The notes below the pieces were generated by a model. That model did no database searches. It saw nothing but the letters and a program-made list of their open reading frames with translations, and had not been told where the DNA came from. Shown piece after piece: positions 25,234-27,983 of a DNA stretch of 27,983 bases; within the stretch, counting starts at the first letter, position 1, and every line of letters begins with the position of its first letter. The stretch is from an uncultured Rikenella sp. Its GTDB lineage: Bacteria; Bacteroidota; Bacteroidia; Bacteroidales; Rikenellaceae. Made by a program: the position numbers and the translations under genes. Location of the stretch: NCBI RefSeq assembly GCF_910579375.1, contig NZ_CAJTUJ010000021.1:1-27983 (forward strand). The letters are read 5' to 3'.

Positions 25234-25263
25234 CAAATATAACGGATAAAACTTAACCGCCAA
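25234..25263 (-). promoter_or_regulatory. Promoter of the HU gene
   Basis: On the minus strand, TTG (25263-25261), 19 bases, then TATATTTG (25241-25234): a near-ideal Bacteroidota -33/-7 pair. Confidence 0.75.
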
Positions 25264-25321
25264 GTATTTAATCGTTTTTTTTTGCGTGCCGGGTGCGTTT
25301 TTGGTCGGAAAAACGTTCGGG

Positions 25322-25353
25322 TTTTGCAGGAAAAGAAAAAACCGCTACTTTTG
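25322..25353 (+). promoter_or_regulatory. Promoter of tRNA-Ser(TGA)
   Basis: TTTTG at 25322-25326, 19 bases, then TACTTTTG at 25346-25353, a perfect pair. Transcription should start only 1-2 bases before the mature tRNA 5' end at 25359. Confidence 0.75.
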
Positions 25354-25358
25354 TGCCC

Positions 25359-25443
25359 GGAGAGGTGGCAGAGTGGTCGATTGCGGCGGTCTTGAAAACC
25401 GTTGAGCTGCGAGGCTCCGGGGGTTCGAATCCCTCCCTCTCCG
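25359..25443 (+). tRNA. tRNA-Ser(TGA)
   Basis: 85 nt with the long variable arm of class II tRNAs. Acceptor GGAGAGG pairs with CCTCTCC (25436-25442), discriminator G at 25443. The anticodon loop CTTGAAA gives anticodon TGA at 25393-25395, and the T-loop is TTCGAAT. CCA is not encoded. Reads UCN codons. Confidence 0.93.
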
Positions 25444-25574
25444 CAACGAAGTTTTTCGGCGTCCGGATTTTTTCGGCAGCCGGGATGCTTTTGAAAATCA
25501 GGCGACCGGGTTTTGTCGGGTCAGCGACAGGCGCGGTTTCTGCGCTCGGACGAACAAGAGACGATATAAAACGT

Positions 25575-25582
25575 TATCTTTG
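25575..25582 (+). promoter_or_regulatory. -7 box for tRNA-Ser(CGA)
   Basis: Perfect TATCTTTG, 25 bases before the tRNA. It gives the second tRNA its own promoter, so the two tRNA-Ser genes need not be co-transcribed. No clear -33 element. Confidence 0.6.
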
Positions 25583-25607
25583 TGCCGTGCGATGCCGCCA
25601 GCAGAAA

Positions 25608-25694
25608 GGAGAGATGCCGGAGTGGTCGATCGGGCCGCACTCGAAATGCGGTGTACGGGCAACTGTACCGGGGGTTCGAATCCCTCTCTCTCCG
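25608..25694 (+). tRNA. tRNA-Ser(CGA)
   Basis: 87 nt, class II. Acceptor GGAGAGA pairs with TCTCTCC (25687-25693), discriminator G. The anticodon loop CTCGAAA gives anticodon CGA. Long variable arm and T-loop TTCGAAT are present. CCA is not encoded. Reads UCG. Confidence 0.93.
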
Positions 25695-25697
25695 CGG

Positions 25698-25740
25698 AAA
25701 CCGGGGAAAGACACATGGTCTTTCCCCGGTTTTGTTTTTT
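25698..25740 (+). terminator. Intrinsic terminator after tRNA-Ser genes
   Basis: Perfect 15-bp stem (25698-25712 with 25718-25732), 5-base loop, then TTTTGTTTTTT. Confidence 0.92.
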
Positions 25741-25945
25741 GTAGCGGGCGAAGATCGAGGACGAGCGGTGCATTTGTGTATTATTTCTCGGTTGTCGACC
25801 TGGGGACGTTGGCTCGTATGATTCTGCGAGCCGCAGGAGTACAAATGGGGTAGAGGCTACCGGTTGTTTGGAGTAGCTTAGGGTAGAGGCTGCCCTTATT
25901 TTTTAGGGTAGACCCGGCCCTTTGCCCACCGCGGGCACGCGGCGT
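25741..25945. other. Non-coding gap with GGTAGAGGCT repeats
   Basis: No gene seen. GGTAGAGGCT occurs at 25849-25858 and 25882-25891, 33 bases apart, and a shorter GGTAGA at 25907. The first lies in a GGTAG agg CTACC hairpin, the second in AGGG...CCCT. A GGCTCG/CGAGCC inverted repeat (25811-25832) shares CTGCGGCTCGCAGA (inverted) with the hairpin at 39-52. Confidence 0.55.
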
Positions 25946-26128
25946 TTATTCCGAGAGGCAACGCAACTGAAGACCCAAGACGCGGTAGGTTGCTGTGGTG
26001 GGATAGAGATCCTGTGAGCCAAACCATAAGAACACCCCGTATGTGTTACGAAAAGCAGTCGATTGACTGTAGCCGTCATGGCCAACTCCGTTCAGTCCGC
26101 CCGAGGAGATGTTCCGGTAGCCCGGGGC
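25946..26128 (-). repeat. Orphan FISUMP C-terminal module, copy 3
   Basis: Sixty minus-strand codons plus TAA, from APGYRNISSGGL to GLQLRCLSE. Same length, strand and boundaries as copies 1 and 2, again without a start codon or the N-terminal part of a gene. It lies between the GGTAGAGGCT-rich gap and the second AspT-family gene, transcribed in the opposite direction to that gene. Sequence similarity to the other copies stops at the module ends: only a shared CGT remains beyond the stop. Confidence 0.75.
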
Positions 26129-26216
26129 GGGGTGAAAATCCCTTTGGAAACCAGAATTTCGGCACGCGGATTGCTGCGAATAGACGACGTTATACGCTCC
26201 GAAATTTATCGTCGCT

Positions 26217-27932
26217 ATGTTTACCGGTATCGATTTCGTTCAGTTTTTTCGAGACAACGCCGCGCTGGCCGTTTTTCTCACCGTGGCAGTCGGTTTTTGG
26301 ATCGGCAAATTCCGCTACAAAAGTTTCTCGTTAGGCACCGTCACCAGCGTCCTGCTGGTCGGCGTGGCGGTCGGACAGATGAAAATCGAGATTCCCGAAC
26401 CCGCCAAAACCCTCTTTTTCCTCATGTTCCTCTTTGCCGTCGGATACGCTGTCGGGCCGCAGTTCTTCCGCGGGCTGCGCAAAGACGGACTGCCGCAGGT
26501 CGGCTTTGCCGTCGTCCTGTGTCTGCTCTGTCTGGGCTCCGTCTGGCTCTGCTCGTGGGTGATGGGCTACGACGCCGCACAGGCGGCCGGACTCATGGCC
26601 GGTTCGCAGACCATGTCCGCCGTGCTGGGCGTGGCCACCGACACCATGCACGAGATGCCGAATGCGGCCGATCTGAAATACGATATCATGCCGGTCGTTT
26701 ATGCCGTCACCTATATTTACGGGACAGCCGGGTCGGCCTGGCTGCTCGGGACATTGGGGCCGCGGTTGTTGGGCGGAGTCGATAAAGTGAAGGCCGCCGC
26801 CCGCGAACTGGAGAGCAAGATGGGCGAAGACATGAGTGCCCAGCCCGGTTTCAATCCGGCCGTGCGGGAGATTACTTTCCGGGCCTTTCGGGCCGACAAC
26901 GAGTGGTTCGATCCGGGCCGCACCGTGGCCGATTTCGAGCGCGAGATGCAGCGGCAGGGCAAACGGCTCTTCGTCGAACGGCTGCGGCAACGGGGGCGGA
27001 TTTGCGAAGTCACGCCGCGGACGATGCTTTTCCGGGGCGACGAGATCGTGGTCAGCGGCCGGCGCGAGTTCGTGATCGAAGAGGAGGAGTGGATCGGCGA
27101 AGAGGTGGTGGATAACGATCTGGTGAACTTCCGTGTCGAAACTCTGGCCGTGGTGGTCGGGGGCCGGCGACGGCGGAAAGAGACGACTCGGATGCCGATC
27201 CGCGATCTGTTGAAAGCCGATTTTATGCATGGCGTGATGATTCGTTCCATCACGCGGGCGGGCGTTCGGGTGCCCGTTCTGGGCAACGGTCGGCTGGATA
27301 CGGGCGACCGGCTGGAGTTGGTGGGGTTGCGGCAGGATGTCGAACGGGCTGCCGGGCGGCTCGGATTCAGCGATCCGGAGACGCCGAAGAGCAGTATGAC
27401 CTTTGCCGGACTCGGAATCGTCCTCGGAGGCTTGATTTTCGGGTGGGTGCTGGTGACGCGGATCGGCTCGATCCCGTTGAGCCTGACCGTGAGCGGGGGT
27501 GTGCTGATCGCCGGACTGATCTGCGGCTGGTTGCGGGCGCGGAGGCCCGATTTCGGAGGGCTGCCCGAACCGGCGGTCTGGTTTATGAACAACGTCGGGT
27601 TGAACGTCTTTATCGCCATCGTCGGGATTTCGACCGGGCCGACCTTTATCCGCGGGTTGCAGGAGATGGGCTGGAGCGTGCTCCTCGTCGGGATCGTGGC
27701 CACGTCGATTCCGTTGATCTCGGGAATTTTCATCGGGAAATACCTCTTCCGGTTCAATGACGCGCTGACGCTGGGGTGTTGTTCTGGCGCGCGGACGACC
27801 ACGGCGGCGCTGGGGGCGGTGGAGGAGACCCTCGGCAGCAATGTGCCGGCGATGGGATATACCATTACCTACGCCGTGGGGAATACCCTGCTGATTATCT
27901 GGGGCGTGGTGATCGTCCTGCTGGTGGGGTAG
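26217..27932 (+). CDS. AspT-family aspartate:alanine-type antiporter
   Basis: Membrane transporter of the AAE family, 571 aa. The N-terminal half has about five membrane segments with the family pattern FLFAVGYAVGPQFFRGL and GSQTMSAVLGVATDT. A cytoplasmic region (about 200-370) carries RCK-C-like domains (GRTVADFE, IRDLLKADF, TGDRLELVG), and the C-terminal half repeats the fold (VGISTGPTFIRGLQEMGW, CCSGARTTTAALGAVEE). The SGARTTTAALGAV segment is close to AspT proper, which exchanges aspartate for alanine alongside an aspartate 4-decarboxylase; such a gene may lie past the window edge. It is distinct from the YidE-like paralogue at 18993. No clear promoter box precedes it. Confidence 0.9.
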   Translation: MFTGIDFVQFFRDNAALAVFLTVAVGFWIGKFRYKSFSLGTVTSVLLVGVAVGQMKIEIPEPAKTLFFLMFLFAVGYAVGPQFFRGLRKDGLPQVGFAVVLCLLCLGSVWLCSWVMGYDAAQAAGLMAGSQTMSAVLGVATDTMHEMPNAADLKYDIMPVVYAVTYIYGTAGSAWLLGTLGPRLLGGVDKVKAAARELESKMGEDMSAQPGFNPAVREITFRAFRADNEWFDPGRTVADFEREMQRQGKRLFVERLRQRGRICEVTPRTMLFRGDEIVVSGRREFVIEEEEWIGEEVVDNDLVNFRVETLAVVVGGRRRRKETTRMPIRDLLKADFMHGVMIRSITRAGVRVPVLGNGRLDTGDRLELVGLRQDVERAAGRLGFSDPETPKSSMTFAGLGIVLGGLIFGWVLVTRIGSIPLSLTVSGGVLIAGLICGWLRARRPDFGGLPEPAVWFMNNVGLNVFIAIVGISTGPTFIRGLQEMGWSVLLVGIVATSIPLISGIFIGKYLFRFNDALTLGCCSGARTTTAALGAVEETLGSNVPAMGYTITYAVGNTLLIIWGVVIVLLVG

Positions 27933-27955
27933 GAGAGAGGATGAAACAGGTCGGG

Positions 27956-27983
27956 CGGTAGCGAACCAGTCTGTTCGCTACCG
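27956..27983 (+). terminator. Hairpin at window end, probable terminator
   Basis: Perfect 11-bp stem CGGTAGCGAAC / GTTCGCTACCG with a 6-base loop, ending at the last base of the window. Whether a T-run follows cannot be seen. Confidence 0.6.

Noticed and set aside
25293..25853. Open frame running through both tRNA-Ser genes
   Set aside because: It crosses two complete tRNAs and a terminator, so it cannot be a real gene.
649..26128. An active diversity-generating retroelement in the window
   Set aside because: No reverse transcriptase, accessory gene or template repeat is visible, and module differences include wobble changes not explained by adenine mutagenesis.
1..27983. CRISPR array, rRNA, insertion sequence or prophage
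   Set aside because: No regularly spaced direct repeats, rRNA motifs, transposase, integrase or phage genes were seen on either strand.

Overview
The window (about 28 kb, high GC) looks like chromosomal DNA from a member of the Bacteroidota, most likely a high-GC Rikenellaceae/Alistipes-type gut bacterium. The evidence is a set of Bacteroidota -7 promoter boxes (TAnnTTTG, several perfect), a DUF4296-type lipoprotein, a PurF-like paralogue starting Met-Ser instead of Met-Cys, lipoprotein-type HlyD adaptors, and C-terminal pieces of FISUMP (Fibrobacter succinogenes major paralogous) domains. The genus is an inference; no rRNA is present.

Layout. 1-648: non-coding tract packed with perfect hairpins. 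649-831: orphan FISUMP C-terminal module 1 (minus strand). 914-7186: plus-strand run of tolC-like, MacA-like adaptor, tsaB, two ABC ATPases (a split YbhF-type pair) and one ABC-2 permease. 7187-7596: palindrome-rich non-coding tract. 7597-14254: plus-strand queD-like, polA, LolC/E-type permease, DUF4296 lipoprotein and amidohydrolase. 14279-14461: FISUMP module 2 (minus). 17856-14481: minus-strand trpS, tolC-like and hlyD-like genes. 18075-24012: plus-strand outer-membrane beta-barrel, then an AspT/YidE-family transporter, folE, purF-like and metY with 13-25 bp gaps. 24107-25187: minus-strand lspA and HU. 25359-25694: two tRNA-Ser genes (TGA, CGA) and a strong terminator. 25946-26128: FISUMP module 3 (minus). 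26217-27932: a second AspT-family transporter ending in a hairpin at the window edge.

How genes work together. TolC and HlyD-type proteins supply envelope-spanning parts for efflux. The ATPase pair plus permease (4361-7186) is the kind of inner-membrane engine normally encoded next to a TolC/HlyD pair such as the one at 14481-16742, so that system appears split in this genome. FolE makes 7,8-dihydroneopterin triphosphate, which is also the substrate of QueD in queuosine synthesis. TsaB (t6A), QueD (queuosine), TrpS and the tRNA-Ser genes all serve translation.

The most unusual signal is three same-strand 183-bp modules, each exactly 60 codons plus stop, all cut at the same Ala-Pro-Gly-Tyr-Arg boundary and encoding only the C-terminal lobe of a FISUMP (C-type-lectin-like) domain with a fixed scaffold and variable positions. 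None has a start codon or the rest of the gene. They look like dispersed silent cassettes or a mobile module, and sit beside hairpin-rich tracts or a broken exporter operon. No reverse transcriptase, integrase, transposase or CRISPR array is visible here.
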